This document shows, piece after piece, positions 41,214 through 49,998 of a stretch of DNA of 64,000 nt (its first letter is position 1; each line of letters opens with the position of its first letter). The position numbers and the translations under genes are program-made. This DNA comes from Muribaculaceae bacterium Isolate-036 (Harlan) (GTDB lineage Bacteria > Bacteroidota > Bacteroidia > Bacteroidales > Muribaculaceae), in NCBI GenBank assembly GCA_003833075.1, contig RIAY01000012.1, positions 1 to 64,000 on the forward strand, read 5' to 3'. Under the pieces are notes generated by a model. The model worked only from the letters and a program-made list of their open reading frames with translations. It made no database searches and was not told the origin of the DNA.

Positions 41214-43577
41214 TTATCGGAGGAGTTTCGGGGCGTGGAAGAGGAGACCGAAGTTAATGCCTATGTTCCAGTTGCGTGCCGGATAGGAAAGGTAGTTGCC
41301 GTAGAGGGAGAGACTGGCGAATGGGAAATTATAGACCGCCGCCAACTCTCCTATGAATTCCGCCTTGCGGAACCAGCCGTCGTAACGCGTATGAGCAGGA
41401 CCGTCGGCAACGAGATTGCGTATCGGCGAATACACATAGAAATCACCTCTGAGCTGCAACTTGCCTAACGGATTCCATACCGGTATCAGTCCGGCGGCAA
41501 CGTAGTTGTCTGACCGGAAAGCCTCATTGAAATAGTTCTGTGTGGAGGGTGTCGGGGCGAATGCCGCCGCATGTATCAGCGTGGCGGTGTAGTTCTGCTT
41601 AAGTTGCTGAAGCGTGCCCCGCGCGTTACCCATCACTCCGAGTCTTACCTTTTTGCTCAGCGGAAAAAAACGCTTCCAGTAACCTTCCACTGCCGCACGG
41701 CAATCGCCGTTATATGACGTGCGCAGCGATCTGTCTCCCTGCGGTGTATAACGCGATGATTCATAGCTAAGTGTGACATCCGCTTTCCATGCATAACCCG
41801 CATTGGGATAAAGATTGTCGTTCAACAGATTGCTTTCGACCCCGACACGCGCCACACCAAGCTGATACTGGGTCTTGTCTTTCGAGGTCTGTGAATAATC
41901 CGTAACATTTGTCGGGAAATAGGAATCTGACATATATCCGTAACCGAGACTCACATAACCTTTTGTCTTCATACCTATCGCCCATTCATAAGAAGCGCGT
42001 ATGAAATTTTCTATTTCTGTGATGAAGGTAGGTGTGGAGTTCTCATAAAAGAGCAACTGAGAGTCGTAAAATTTCTGACGGCTCATGACACCCTCTATTC
42101 TAACGAAAGAGGGCACGGAACTGCGCATGGTGAATTTGCTGCTGACCATGCCGGCAAGATATGACTGCCCTATCCAGCCGCTGAGATTGAGGTCAAGAGA
42201 GTTGAAGCTGAGTGAATGATAGCCCAGGTCGACATAAAGCATACTGTTTGCCGTCGAGGTTATCCAACCCCCTACCCCTACTGACCAGGGACGCTGTAAT
42301 GTCGCCTCAAGAAGCAGTGTGTTGCGACCGTCTCGCCCCGATTCGAGCTGAGGAAGAAGATTGCGCAATGTGCCGTCGGTAACGGCACGGTAATAAGAAT
42401 CCTCGACCTTGCCGATACCGATAGGCTTACGCCTGTTGCCTTCGAAAAGATGCTCAAGATAATGTGCCTGCCCTTCGTTAGCACCGGTCACCACCACGGA
42501 ATCGAATCTCAACGCCGGTGTCCGGGAGGCGAAACGTTCCCTGCGGGCATTGACCTCCGCTACAGACACCCGGGCACTGACCCGACGTTTGATGGAATCC
42601 ACCATCTCCAGCCCGGTCTTGTATCCGATATCGTAGATAGTACGCGCCTTTGCGAAATCCAGAACACCGAAATCAAGCACCGGCACCTGTATCTTTATGC
42701 CGTTTCGGGCAGGAACACTATAGTCATTGTTCTGGATAATCATATCTTCCAGCTGACTATATACGTTGCCTGGTTCCGGCTTCTTATCGGCACCCGACAC
42801 CGAAACTCCGATTATGAAATCCGGATTGAATGCCGTCTGCATCACATCTACCGGGAAATTGTCGTATATTCCTCCGTCATAAACAAGCACACCATCCATC
42901 TTTATGGGCTTGAACACGAACGGGAAACTCATGGACGCTCGCACGGCATCACCTAACGAACCGCCGTGGAGCACGATCTTGCGTTTATGATAGACATCGC
43001 TCGTAACACACCGGAACGGGACAAACAGCTTGTTGAAATTACGCTGACACTGCAGAGTATAGGGACCGTAGATTTTCAGAAATTCTATATTCATCGGCAA
43101 CGGACTGACCAGATTCGACGGCAGGATCTGATTCAGGAATCCGGTCGTGTCTTTAGGATTGATGTTAGCCGTGAGCCAGCGCGGTGTCGGCGACGGCTGC
43201 ATCAGATAATATTTATGGTCAGGATTGATAACGCCTGTGCTCCAGTATATGAAGTCGGGGGCGGTAAAGAATTTAATCATCTTCTCCGGCGACCATCCGC
43301 AGGAATACAGACTGCCGACGATAGCCCCCATGGATGTGCCCGTAACATAATCTATCGGAATATCATTGTCTTCAAGAGCCTTGATCACACCTACATGGGC
43401 GATACCCTTGGCTCCACCGCCGCTGAGAACAAGTCCGACACTCTGACGTCCTAAACGAGACTCGCACTTTCTTTGTGCCGTTTCGCATCCGATGCTGTCG
43501 GCAGGATTATTCATACCGCTTGAGGCTCCATATGTCAGAACCGACAACAGAAGCGACAATATTACCCTTTTCGCCAT
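41214..43577 (-). CDS. Patatin-like phospholipase with outer-membrane barrel (type Vd autotransporter-like)
   Basis: 787 residues. Signal peptide 1-20; patatin domain about 45-330 with oxyanion GGGAKG (53-58), nucleophile S82 in GTSMG, and the catalytic aspartate in YDGGIYDNFP near 232. A POTRA-like segment follows (about 355-420, FDSVVVTGANEGQAHYLEHLF), then a C-terminal beta-barrel of about 360 residues resembling Omp85/PlpD barrels. Proteins of this layout expose or release a phospholipase A through their own barrel. The barrel ends LLFHAPKLLR, a less usual end than a terminal F. Cell-surface lipid remodelling is inferred. Confidence 0.9.
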   Translation of the reverse strand: MAKRVILSLLLSVLTYGASSGMNNPADSIGCETAQRKCESRLGRQSVGLVLSGGGAKGIAHVGVIKALEDNDIPIDYVTGTSMGAIVGSLYSCGWSPEKMIKFFTAPDFIYWSTGVINPDHKYYLMQPSPTPRWLTANINPKDTTGFLNQILPSNLVSPLPMNIEFLKIYGPYTLQCQRNFNKLFVPFRCVTSDVYHKRKIVLHGGSLGDAVRASMSFPFVFKPIKMDGVLVYDGGIYDNFPVDVMQTAFNPDFIIGVSVSGADKKPEPGNVYSQLEDMIIQNNDYSVPARNGIKIQVPVLDFGVLDFAKARTIYDIGYKTGLEMVDSIKRRVSARVSVAEVNARRERFASRTPALRFDSVVVTGANEGQAHYLEHLFEGNRRKPIGIGKVEDSYYRAVTDGTLRNLLPQLESGRDGRNTLLLEATLQRPWSVGVGGWITSTANSMLYVDLGYHSLSFNSLDLNLSGWIGQSYLAGMVSSKFTMRSSVPSFVRIEGVMSRQKFYDSQLLFYENSTPTFITEIENFIRASYEWAIGMKTKGYVSLGYGYMSDSYFPTNVTDYSQTSKDKTQYQLGVARVGVESNLLNDNLYPNAGYAWKADVTLSYESSRYTPQGDRSLRTSYNGDCRAAVEGYWKRFFPLSKKVRLGVMGNARGTLQQLKQNYTATLIHAAAFAPTPSTQNYFNEAFRSDNYVAAGLIPVWNPLGKLQLRGDFYVYSPIRNLVADGPAHTRYDGWFRKAEFIGELAAVYNFPFASLSLYGNYLSYPARNWNIGINFGLLFHAPKLLR

Positions 43578-43649
43578 ACTCTGATGTTAAAATTGTTTAA
43601 GAAGCTGTTAAAGTACTTTTATTTATAAACAAATGCCGGCAAGAAATAG

Positions 43650-43843
43650 TGAACTCGTCTTGACTTATTTTTTCTTAACATCAGCGAGATATTTCCGAGG
43701 TGTTTTCGCCACTCCAGGAGCCGGCAACCTTACGGTTGGCGGTGATGAGAGGGGTGAAAACAACCGGAAAGATCCGCTGAGGTTGAGAAAAGAATTAACA
43801 ATATCATTATTTTAACTTTCGTAAATAAGTCAAGACGAGTTCA
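43650..43843. mobile_element. 194-bp fold-back element with 21-bp terminal inverted repeats (MITE-like)
   Basis: Ends are TGAACTCGTCTTGACTTATT (plus one T) at 43650-43670 and its exact reverse complement at 43823-43843. Inside, the arms stay roughly complementary (for example CATCAGCGAGATATTTCCG against the complement of CGGAAAGATCCGCTGAGG) up to a central GGCAACC-TTAC-GGTTGGC hairpin, so the whole unit can fold back on itself. It contains no gene. It lies between serB, 3 bp from its stop, and the patatin gene. A related end lies at 47936. No clear target duplication is visible. Confidence 0.65.
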
Positions 43844-43846
43844 GTT

Positions 43847-45073
43847 TCAGTCTTTTATATAGGAATCCTTAAAACCGAGGAAATAGAGAACTCCGTCAAT
43901 ACCGATCGTAGAAATACTCTGCTGTGCCTCGGCTTTCACTTTAGGCTTGGCGTGGAAGGCAATGCCCAGACCCGCCTCCGAAAGCATCGGAAGGTCGTTG
44001 GCTCCGTCTCCTACAGCTATGGTCTGCGCTATGTTTATATTCTCTACCTGCGCCAGCAGTCTGAGCAGTTCTCGCTTACGCTGACCGTCAACGATATCTC
44101 CCACATAGTTTCCGGTAAGTCTGCCGTCATCTCCTATCTCAAGTTCGTTGGCATATACATAATCGAACCCGAAACGTTGCTTGAGGTAATTGCCGAAATA
44201 AGTAAAACCTCCGGAGAGAATAGCAGTCTTATATCCTGAACGCTTGAGCACCTCCATAAGTCGCTCGACGCCTTCGGTAATCGGCAGATTTTCCGCTATC
44301 TCTTTCATCACAGACACATCAAGCCCTTTGAGCAGTCTCACACGCTGTGCGAAACTCTCTTTGAAATCAATCTCTCCACGCATGGCGGATTCCGTGATAC
44401 GTCTCACTTCCTCGCCGACTCCGGCGCGGTCTGCAAGTTCATCTATCACTTCGGTCTTTATAAGGGTCGAATCCATATCGAAGCAGATGAGCCGACGGCT
44501 CCGGCGATACATCGTGTCTTCCTGCATGGAGATATCGAAATTCAGTTCAGACGCAAGACGCATGAAATCACTCTGCATCTTCTCCTTGTCGTTTATATTG
44601 CCTCGCACGGAAAACTCGACACAGCCTTTAGCCGCAGGCTGTTCTCTTTCATCAAGAGGCATACGACCTGTGAGACGGGTGATTGTCTCGATATTCAGAC
44701 CCTGCTCTGCTATAATCCCCGATACGGAAGAGATCTGCCTTGCAGTGATCTTCCTTCCAAGAATGGTCACGATATACCGGTTCTTACCCTGCCGCGAGAC
44801 CCAGCTGTCGTATTCCTGCTCACTGATGATATTGAATGAGACCTTCACATTCAGGTCATTTGTCTTGAAAAGCAGTTCTTTAAGAATCTCTCCGCTGCGA
44901 CGGCTGTCGGTCTTGAACAATATGCCCAGCGAAAGGGTATGATGTATGTCTGCCTGACCTATGTCAAGTATATCCGCGTCATAACGCGCCAGAATCCCGG
45001 TGAGTTCCGCTGTGATTCCGCTTTTGTCTGGTCCTGAAATATTTATAAGTATAAGTTCTCTCTGATTCGCCAT
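43847..45073 (-). CDS. serB: Phosphoserine phosphatase with two ACT domains
   Basis: 408 residues. It hydrolyses phosphoserine in the last step of serine synthesis. Two N-terminal ACT domains (about 6-85 and 100-180) are followed by a HAD phosphatase: motif I FDMDSTLIKTEVIDELA with D199 and D201, motif II LSGGFTYFG, and motif IV VGDGANDLPML. The double ACT layout suggests amino-acid feedback. It is 17 nt after the Sel1 gene, with a fold-back element directly after its stop. Confidence 0.95.
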   Translation of the reverse strand: MANQRELILINISGPDKSGITAELTGILARYDADILDIGQADIHHTLSLGILFKTDSRRSGEILKELLFKTNDLNVKVSFNIISEQEYDSWVSRQGKNRYIVTILGRKITARQISSVSGIIAEQGLNIETITRLTGRMPLDEREQPAAKGCVEFSVRGNINDKEKMQSDFMRLASELNFDISMQEDTMYRRSRRLICFDMDSTLIKTEVIDELADRAGVGEEVRRITESAMRGEIDFKESFAQRVRLLKGLDVSVMKEIAENLPITEGVERLMEVLKRSGYKTAILSGGFTYFGNYLKQRFGFDYVYANELEIGDDGRLTGNYVGDIVDGQRKRELLRLLAQVENINIAQTIAVGDGANDLPMLSEAGLGIAFHAKPKVKAEAQQSISTIGIDGVLYFLGFKDSYIKD

Positions 45074-45090
45074 ATTCCGAGTAATTTAAA

Positions 45091-45726
45091 TTAGTGCTTT
45101 CTGTCATTTCCCCTGATTCCGTCCGATTCAAGCCTGCGTGCCTGCAGAGCCGAATCCTTGTAATCCGATTTTGCCGCCTGCCTGAAATATTTCAACGCAC
45201 GCGTAAGATCTTTCTTCACTCCGATACCATCGCGCAACATCACCGCAAACTGATAGGCACCCTCTTCCTCACCACGCTCTGCGGCTCGCCAGTAATTCTC
45301 GGCGGCTATGCGGTAATCCTGAAGCACTCCCTTCCCCTCGGCAAACTGTCGGGCGATATTTATCATCGCTTTCGAATGCCCGTTGGAGGCAGCTTTACGA
45401 AACCAATAAGCCGCTTCTCTGTAATTCTGCGCCGTGCCTATCGCATCTCGATAAAGAGTGCCTATGTCATACTGAGCCTCGGTATTGCCCTCTGCTGCGG
45501 CTTTGCCATACCATTCCCAGGCTTTCCGCAAATCTTTTTCAACACCTGCGCCTGTCTGATAACAAATTGCCGCACGACGCATCGCCTCAGCATCGCCAGC
45601 TTCGGCTTCTTTGATATAAAACGGGAAGTCTCTTCCACTTATGATTTCAGCCTCCTCCCCCGCATATGCGGCAGTCACGCAGAAGCAGAAAACATATGTA
45701 AGAATCCTGAATAATTTTGTCTTCAT
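45091..45726 (-). CDS. Secreted Sel1-repeat protein
   Basis: 211 residues. Signal peptide 1-22 (cleavage after TAAYA). Four Sel1-like repeats of about 36 residues run from near 40: AMRRAAICYQTGAGVEKDLR, then EAQYDIGTLYRDAIGTAQN, AMINIARQFAEGKGVLQD and GAYQFAVMLRDGIGVKKDL. Such repeats bind partner proteins in the periplasm or outer envelope. The partner is unknown; serB follows at 17 nt. Confidence 0.9.
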   Translation of the reverse strand: MKTKLFRILTYVFCFCVTAAYAGEEAEIISGRDFPFYIKEAEAGDAEAMRRAAICYQTGAGVEKDLRKAWEWYGKAAAEGNTEAQYDIGTLYRDAIGTAQNYREAAYWFRKAASNGHSKAMINIARQFAEGKGVLQDYRIAAENYWRAAERGEEEGAYQFAVMLRDGIGVKKDLTRALKYFRQAAKSDYKDSALQARRLESDGIRGNDRKH

Positions 45727-45790
45727 GATAGAATAACAAAACTGTCTGATGTTTTGTCGAAGAATGCGATTGTTTTGCAGATTGTCACGT

Positions 45791-45826
45791 AAAGAAAGGA
45801 CGCACGAATACGCGCGTCCTTTCTTT
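45791..45826. terminator. Terminator after the DUF349 gene
   Basis: Stem 45791-45803 with 45814-45826 (AAAGAAAGGACGC arm) in the gap between the DUF349 gene and the Sel1 gene. The T tract is better on the plus strand, so strength for the minus-strand gene is uncertain. Confidence 0.6.
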
Positions 45827-45866
45827 TTCCTTGCGGTTTTATCTGATTGAGACTCTCGCCATGTTG

Positions 45867-47717
45867 TCAGGCTTCAGCATCAAGAATGGCGATTTTCTGT
45901 TCAATCTGAGCCATATCTTCTTTCAGACGCTTGATCTTGTTTTCCATCTCTCTTACCATCGAGTTGCCTGCAGAGCTCTTGACGTTGAAGAAGCCCATGT
46001 TATTCTCTATGGTCTTGAGTTCCGCTTTACGGCTCTCATAGGCACGCAGGAGTTTGTCACGCTCGCGGTCAAGTTTATGACCGCCATCCTTAAGCTCACT
46101 CACACGCTCACGGAAATTAGACATCCTTGCCTTGTTCTCACGTGCCTCATACGCTCCGTAAAGAGCATCGCAGACTTCCCGGTATTCCGCATAGACCTTG
46201 TCTTTGAGCTTGAATGGCACAAAACCGATTTTCTGCCATTCCCCCTGCAGCTCCTTGACCTGTCCTATAACCTCACGGCGGTCTCCGTCAAGAGGCAGCT
46301 CTTTGAGTTTTGCTATCACCGCACGCTTTGCCTCGAGATTCGCGTTCTCCTCGTCACGTTTTGCGGAATTGAGTTTTTTACGTTCATCGAAGAAATAGTT
46401 GCACGCTGTCTGGAAACGCTGCCAGATAGCATCACTCTGTTTGCGCGGCACACTTCCTATCTTTTTCCATTCCGCCTGAAGTTTCACGACCTCATTGGCT
46501 GCCTTGCGGATGTCGCCGGAATCTTTCAATGCCTCTGCCTTCTCGCAAAGAGCTGTCTTTTTCTCAAGATTCGCATTGAATTCATCTTTTGTCTTCTGGA
46601 AATATTCAGTTTTGCCGGCGAAGAAATCATCACACGCCTTGCGGAATCTCGCATAAAGCGCTGTATTGGCTTTTTTCGAGGCAAATCCGTATTCCTTCCA
46701 TTTTTTCTGAAGTTCGATCACCTTCTCTGTCGCCGCTGTCCAGGCATTGAAAGAATTGAGTGTTGCAAGATCAATTGCCTCTATCTCGTCGCAAAGTCTG
46801 GTCTTAGCCTCTTCGTTGGCAAGTTCGGATGCCTTGCGCTGCTCGAAATATTCCTGATGACGCCTGTTGATTACTGTCGAAGCCTCTTTGAACTCCTCCC
46901 AGAGGCTCTCTCGCAATTCCTTTGCCACAGGACCGATATTACGCCATTCGTCATGCAGCGACTGCAACGAGCGGAACGCAGCTACAGGATCGCTCTGAGC
47001 CTCAAGTCTGCGGGCTTCCTCCACAAGAGCTTTCTTTGCCTCAAGGTTTTTCTTGAAATCAAGATCGCGAAGCTCCTTGTTCATCTTGAGATGGTCGTAA
47101 TATTGCTCCACTACTGTCTGGAAATTCTTCCAGATCTCGGTTTCAGCAGTAGCCGGAATATCCTTGACTGCCTTGAAATCCTGCTGGAGCTGCTGGAATT
47201 CGCTGAATTTCACATTTACGTTATCGATGTCTTCCGCAATTTCACGAATACGGTCGAGGATCGCCTGCTTTTTATTGAGATTCTCCTGACGGCGTGCCTC
47301 CTCTGCGGCAAGATAAGCCGCACGTTTCTCTTTGAATTCTGCATACATCGTCTTGAATTCAGATTCTTCCGCATCGGGAACAGAAGAAAAATCACGGGGA
47401 TCATTACCCGCCTCTACAAAAGCGTTGACCTCCTCCATCGACTCGCGGCTGCGGATATTGAAAAACGCCTGCTTGATGGCTGTCACCTCCCTGTGGGCAT
47501 CCATACGGTTTTCAGCCAATATCGAGCGCATCGCTTCGTTAAGCTCAGCTTTGCCCATGTTATGATAATTAACCGGAGTCTCTTCTGCCGATTCATTTTC
47601 CATGCGGTCTGCCGCCTCGGAAATATCTTCTGCCGGAGAAGTCTCTACTGCACACGTTTCGGAGGGAGTGGGGTTGACCAGTTCTTCTGCGGGAACTGTC
47701 TTTTCAAGCTCGTTCAT
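45867..47717 (-). CDS. DUF349-repeat coiled-coil protein
   Basis: 616 residues, cytosolic, very rich in Glu, Lys and Ala. It carries at least five DUF349 units of about 70-75 residues, each with a LQxEWKKIGxVP-like core: LHDEWRNIGPVAKE, LQKKWKEYGFASKK, LQAEWKKIGSVPRK and LQGEWQKIGFVPFK are visible, spanning about 215-540. An acidic, low-complexity N-terminus (1-50) and a C-terminal coiled coil (about 570-612, MENKIKRLKEDMAQIEQKI) flank them. Function is unknown; related proteins bind nucleic acids or affect competence. A long antisense frame covers it, see rejected items. Confidence 0.9.
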   Translation of the reverse strand: MNELEKTVPAEELVNPTPSETCAVETSPAEDISEAADRMENESAEETPVNYHNMGKAELNEAMRSILAENRMDAHREVTAIKQAFFNIRSRESMEEVNAFVEAGNDPRDFSSVPDAEESEFKTMYAEFKEKRAAYLAAEEARRQENLNKKQAILDRIREIAEDIDNVNVKFSEFQQLQQDFKAVKDIPATAETEIWKNFQTVVEQYYDHLKMNKELRDLDFKKNLEAKKALVEEARRLEAQSDPVAAFRSLQSLHDEWRNIGPVAKELRESLWEEFKEASTVINRRHQEYFEQRKASELANEEAKTRLCDEIEAIDLATLNSFNAWTAATEKVIELQKKWKEYGFASKKANTALYARFRKACDDFFAGKTEYFQKTKDEFNANLEKKTALCEKAEALKDSGDIRKAANEVVKLQAEWKKIGSVPRKQSDAIWQRFQTACNYFFDERKKLNSAKRDEENANLEAKRAVIAKLKELPLDGDRREVIGQVKELQGEWQKIGFVPFKLKDKVYAEYREVCDALYGAYEARENKARMSNFRERVSELKDGGHKLDRERDKLLRAYESRKAELKTIENNMGFFNVKSSAGNSMVREMENKIKRLKEDMAQIEQKIAILDAEA

Positions 47718-47818
47718 ATCAATATTGTTATTGTCTTTGCATTACTGCCGCCGCTCTGCGGCAACAGGCATATTTATCACGACTCTTCACCACCTTGGGA
47801 AAGGCAGTGTAAAAATCA

Positions 47819-47874
47819 ACGCCAAATATACGGATTTAATTTAACTTAGCAAAATAAAACCGTATATTTGGCGC
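47819..47874. terminator. Hairpin between the cyclophilin and DUF349 genes
   Basis: GCCAAATATACGG (47821-47833) pairs with CCGTATATTTGGC (47860-47872), loop 26 nt. It is followed by a T run on both strands (GATTTTTA on minus, ATTTTTTT on plus). Likely terminator of the cyclophilin gene. Confidence 0.5.
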
Positions 47875-47935
47875 ATTTTTTTACCGTTTGTCTCCATTCG
47901 AGAGCATAATCAATGCTTCATCGAATTTAGAGCTT

Positions 47936-47958
47936 GAACTCGTCCTGACTTATTTTTT
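47936..47958. repeat. Isolated copy of the fold-back element end
   Basis: GAACTCGTCCTGACTTATTTTTT differs by one base (C for T) from the left end of the element at 43650 over 19 bp. It overlaps the cyclophilin stop codon (47950-47952). No matching second end is seen nearby. Confidence 0.55.
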
Positions 47959-48771
47959 CACTATCTTCATCGAAATGATCCGTATATCCTCTTTTGGACG
48001 ATCGGCGCGTCCGGTCGGCGCATTCTGGATTTTCTCCACAGTATCCATGCCGCTTATTACCTCGCCGAAAACGGTATATGCACCGTCAAGATGAGGAGTG
48101 CCACCAATGTTCTTATAATCGGCACGGATGTTTTCAGGTATCGATTCTTCGGGAACAGCAGCCTCGGTCTCCTTGATGAGTTCCATGCGGAGAGCCTCCT
48201 GCGCTTCCTTGTCGCCGGAATTCATCAACTCGCGGATTTTTGAATCATTCTTACGGCAAAGCTCGCGGAAATATGCCTGACGCTTGTCCATGGTCTGACG
48301 ATAAGCCATACCGTCGATATGATGGTCATCATATTTGCGTCCGGTCACTATATAGAACTGCGAGCCGCTGCTCTTGCGCTCTGGATTCATGTCGTCTCCG
48401 GTGCGTGCGGCAGCCAACGCCCCGTATTTGTGATAATGTTTCGGATACAGTATCTCTGCATCTATCTGATAATCGGGACCGCCGGTGCCGAGCATAGCTG
48501 TGGAATCGGCATTCACGGAGCCGGGATCGCCGGTCTGCACCATAAAGTCTTTTATCACTCTGTGGAAAAGAACGCCATTGTAATAGCCGTCTTTTACCAG
48601 TTTCAGAAAATTGTCACGATGCCTGGGGGTGTCATCATAAAGTTTAACCTTGATGTCACCCACTGAGGTTTTTATATCAACCACCGGACCTGCGGGGAGT
48701 TCCGCAGGTTTCTGAGCTGTAGCTGTTGCCATAGCCATAAACATTAACAATGTATAAATTATCTTTTTCAT
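47950..48771 (-). CDS. Cyclophilin-type peptidyl-prolyl isomerase, exported
   Basis: 273 residues. Signal peptide 1-20 (MATATAQKPAE; no lipobox cysteine). Cyclophilin fold with FHRVIKDFMVQTGDP (active-site arginine in FHRVI), the GALAAARTGDDMNPERKSSGSQFYIV block (two parts) and a C-terminal VFGEVISGMDTVEKIQ. An insert of about 60 residues (near 165-225: MDKRQAYFRELCRKNDSK) is usual in Bacteroidetes members. It folds envelope proteins in the periplasm. The stop codon falls inside a repeat end. Confidence 0.93.
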   Translation of the reverse strand: MKKIIYTLLMFMAMATATAQKPAELPAGPVVDIKTSVGDIKVKLYDDTPRHRDNFLKLVKDGYYNGVLFHRVIKDFMVQTGDPGSVNADSTAMLGTGGPDYQIDAEILYPKHYHKYGALAAARTGDDMNPERKSSGSQFYIVTGRKYDDHHIDGMAYRQTMDKRQAYFRELCRKNDSKIRELMNSGDKEAQEALRMELIKETEAAVPEESIPENIRADYKNIGGTPHLDGAYTVFGEVISGMDTVEKIQNAPTGRADRPKEDIRIISMKIVKK

Positions 48772-48818
48772 GCTTATATAACAATTTTTCCGGCAAAAGT
48801 TTATGGGAAATCCAGACT

Positions 48819-49193
48819 TCAGAGAGCCCCTTCCGAATAAATTCTTTTGTATATGCGGCGAAAATTGTCATCGCTTGCTTTAAGTTCTTCTGCCCTTTCC
48901 TTATAGTCGGCACCCCAGAGAGCCTCAAGCAACGAACCGATATACCTGCGGTCTCGGTCTTTCTCTATGGCACCCTCCACCAACGGTGCTATCCACCTGT
49001 CAAAACGCTCTCGGTCCACGGCGGCAAGATACCTGGCGGTGCTGCACAGGAACTGACCGGTTGTGTCTGCATTGCGCAGTTTCATAACCATGTCGCCCAT
49101 CTGAAGAGATTCAGATTCGGCATTGTCTACGATATATTCATATATCTGCATACCCTCTTCTTCGGGGGTGTTGATCATATCTTCCGAACTCAT
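48819..49193 (-). CDS. Conserved-type hypothetical protein
   Basis: 124 residues. I do not recognise the family. It is a soluble, largely alpha-helical, charged protein with no signal peptide or membrane segment. Distinct blocks are QIYEYIVDNAESESLQMGDM, FDRWIAPLVEGAIEKDRDRR and YIGSLLEALWGADYKERAEE. It is divergent to the kinase-like gene at 49256 across a 62-bp palindromic promoter region, and ends about 47 nt before the cyclophilin gene. An ATG at codon 6 is an alternative start. Confidence 0.7.
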   Translation of the reverse strand: MSSEDMINTPEEEGMQIYEYIVDNAESESLQMGDMVMKLRNADTTGQFLCSTARYLAAVDRERFDRWIAPLVEGAIEKDRDRRYIGSLLEALWGADYKERAEELKASDDNFRRIYKRIYSEGAL

Positions 49194-49219
49194 TTATTTA
49201 TGTGTTGTATTCATTGATA

Positions 49220-49254
49220 TGGCAAATTTACGAATTTTTTTTGTAAATTTGCCA
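49220..49254. promoter_or_regulatory. Palindromic divergent promoter region
   Basis: 12-bp perfect arms 49220-49231 and 49243-49254 (TGGCAAATTTAC). Each arm contains TAAATTTG on one strand: 49244-49251 on plus and 49230-49223 on minus, so one palindrome supplies a -7 box for both divergent genes. The plus -7 box ends 4 nt before the ATG at 49256, so that mRNA may be leaderless or nearly so. Confidence 0.45.
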
Positions 49255-49255
49255 C

Positions 49256-49867
49256 ATGAATGATTTTATAATTGTCATTGGTCGCCAATATGGCGCCGGA
49301 GGAAGGAGACTTGGCAAGAAACTTGCCGAAGTGCTTGATGTGCCTTATTATGACAAGGAACTTCTTTCCGAAGCGGCAGACTCTCTCGGTTTTTCAAAAG
49401 AGCTTTTCCAAAAAGCGGACGAGAGGAAACCTTCTGTATTAAGATCATTCCTTTCATTCAATTACGGTTCGACTTCTGCAGCATTCAGTTCGTACACACT
49501 TTCCGATGACAATCTATATTGCGCCCAATGCAAGGTAATCAGATCCATCTGTGAAAAAGGTTCCTGCGTGATAGTAGGCCGCACGGCAGACTATGTGATG
49601 CGAGAACATCCCGGAATGCTAAGCGTCTTTATCCATGCTCCTGAGGAACTCCGCGCCAGAGCGGTGGTGGAAAGAGGCGAGGCGGTGTCTGACGATGAAG
49701 CATTGGAAAAACTGCGCAAATGTGACCGCGAACGTGAAAGCTATTACAACTATTTCACTAACCGCCACTGGGGCAAAGCCGACAATTACGATCTGACTTT
49801 CAATTCAGCACGACTCCCGCTTGATTCTATTCTTCCCATAATTCTCAAAGCCGTCAGACGAGATTGA
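49256..49867 (+). CDS. Cytidylate-kinase-like family protein
   Basis: 203 residues. P-loop kinase fold with N-terminal GRQYGAGGRRLGKKLAEVL (glycine-rich loop) and the following VPYYDKELL, and central CVIVGRTADYVM and SVFIHAPEELRARAV blocks, which match the cytidylate kinase-like family. The substrate is unproven; these proteins are distinct from the housekeeping Cmk. It is divergent from the unknown 124-residue gene. Start at 49256 is next to the predicted transcription start. Confidence 0.88.
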   Translation: MNDFIIVIGRQYGAGGRRLGKKLAEVLDVPYYDKELLSEAADSLGFSKELFQKADERKPSVLRSFLSFNYGSTSAAFSSYTLSDDNLYCAQCKVIRSICEKGSCVIVGRTADYVMREHPGMLSVFIHAPEELRARAVVERGEAVSDDEALEKLRKCDRERESYYNYFTNRHWGKADNYDLTFNSARLPLDSILPIILKAVRRD

Positions 49868-49998
49868 CAAGAAAACCTCTGTTAAAAAAAACGCCCTGCT
49901 AATAAACCTTTCCACTTTTTAATTCCTTTTAATATCAAAACTGAAGTCTTCATTGATTTCAGATTCCAGGGACTGTATAATTTCAAAAACTATATATT

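Noticed and set aside
45831..47849. 672-residue plus-strand open frame
   Set aside because: It lies wholly antisense to the DUF349 gene, whose repeat structure is clear. The antisense product is rich in Leu, Phe, Ile and Cys with no domain; it arises from the Glu/Lys codon bias of the opposite strand.
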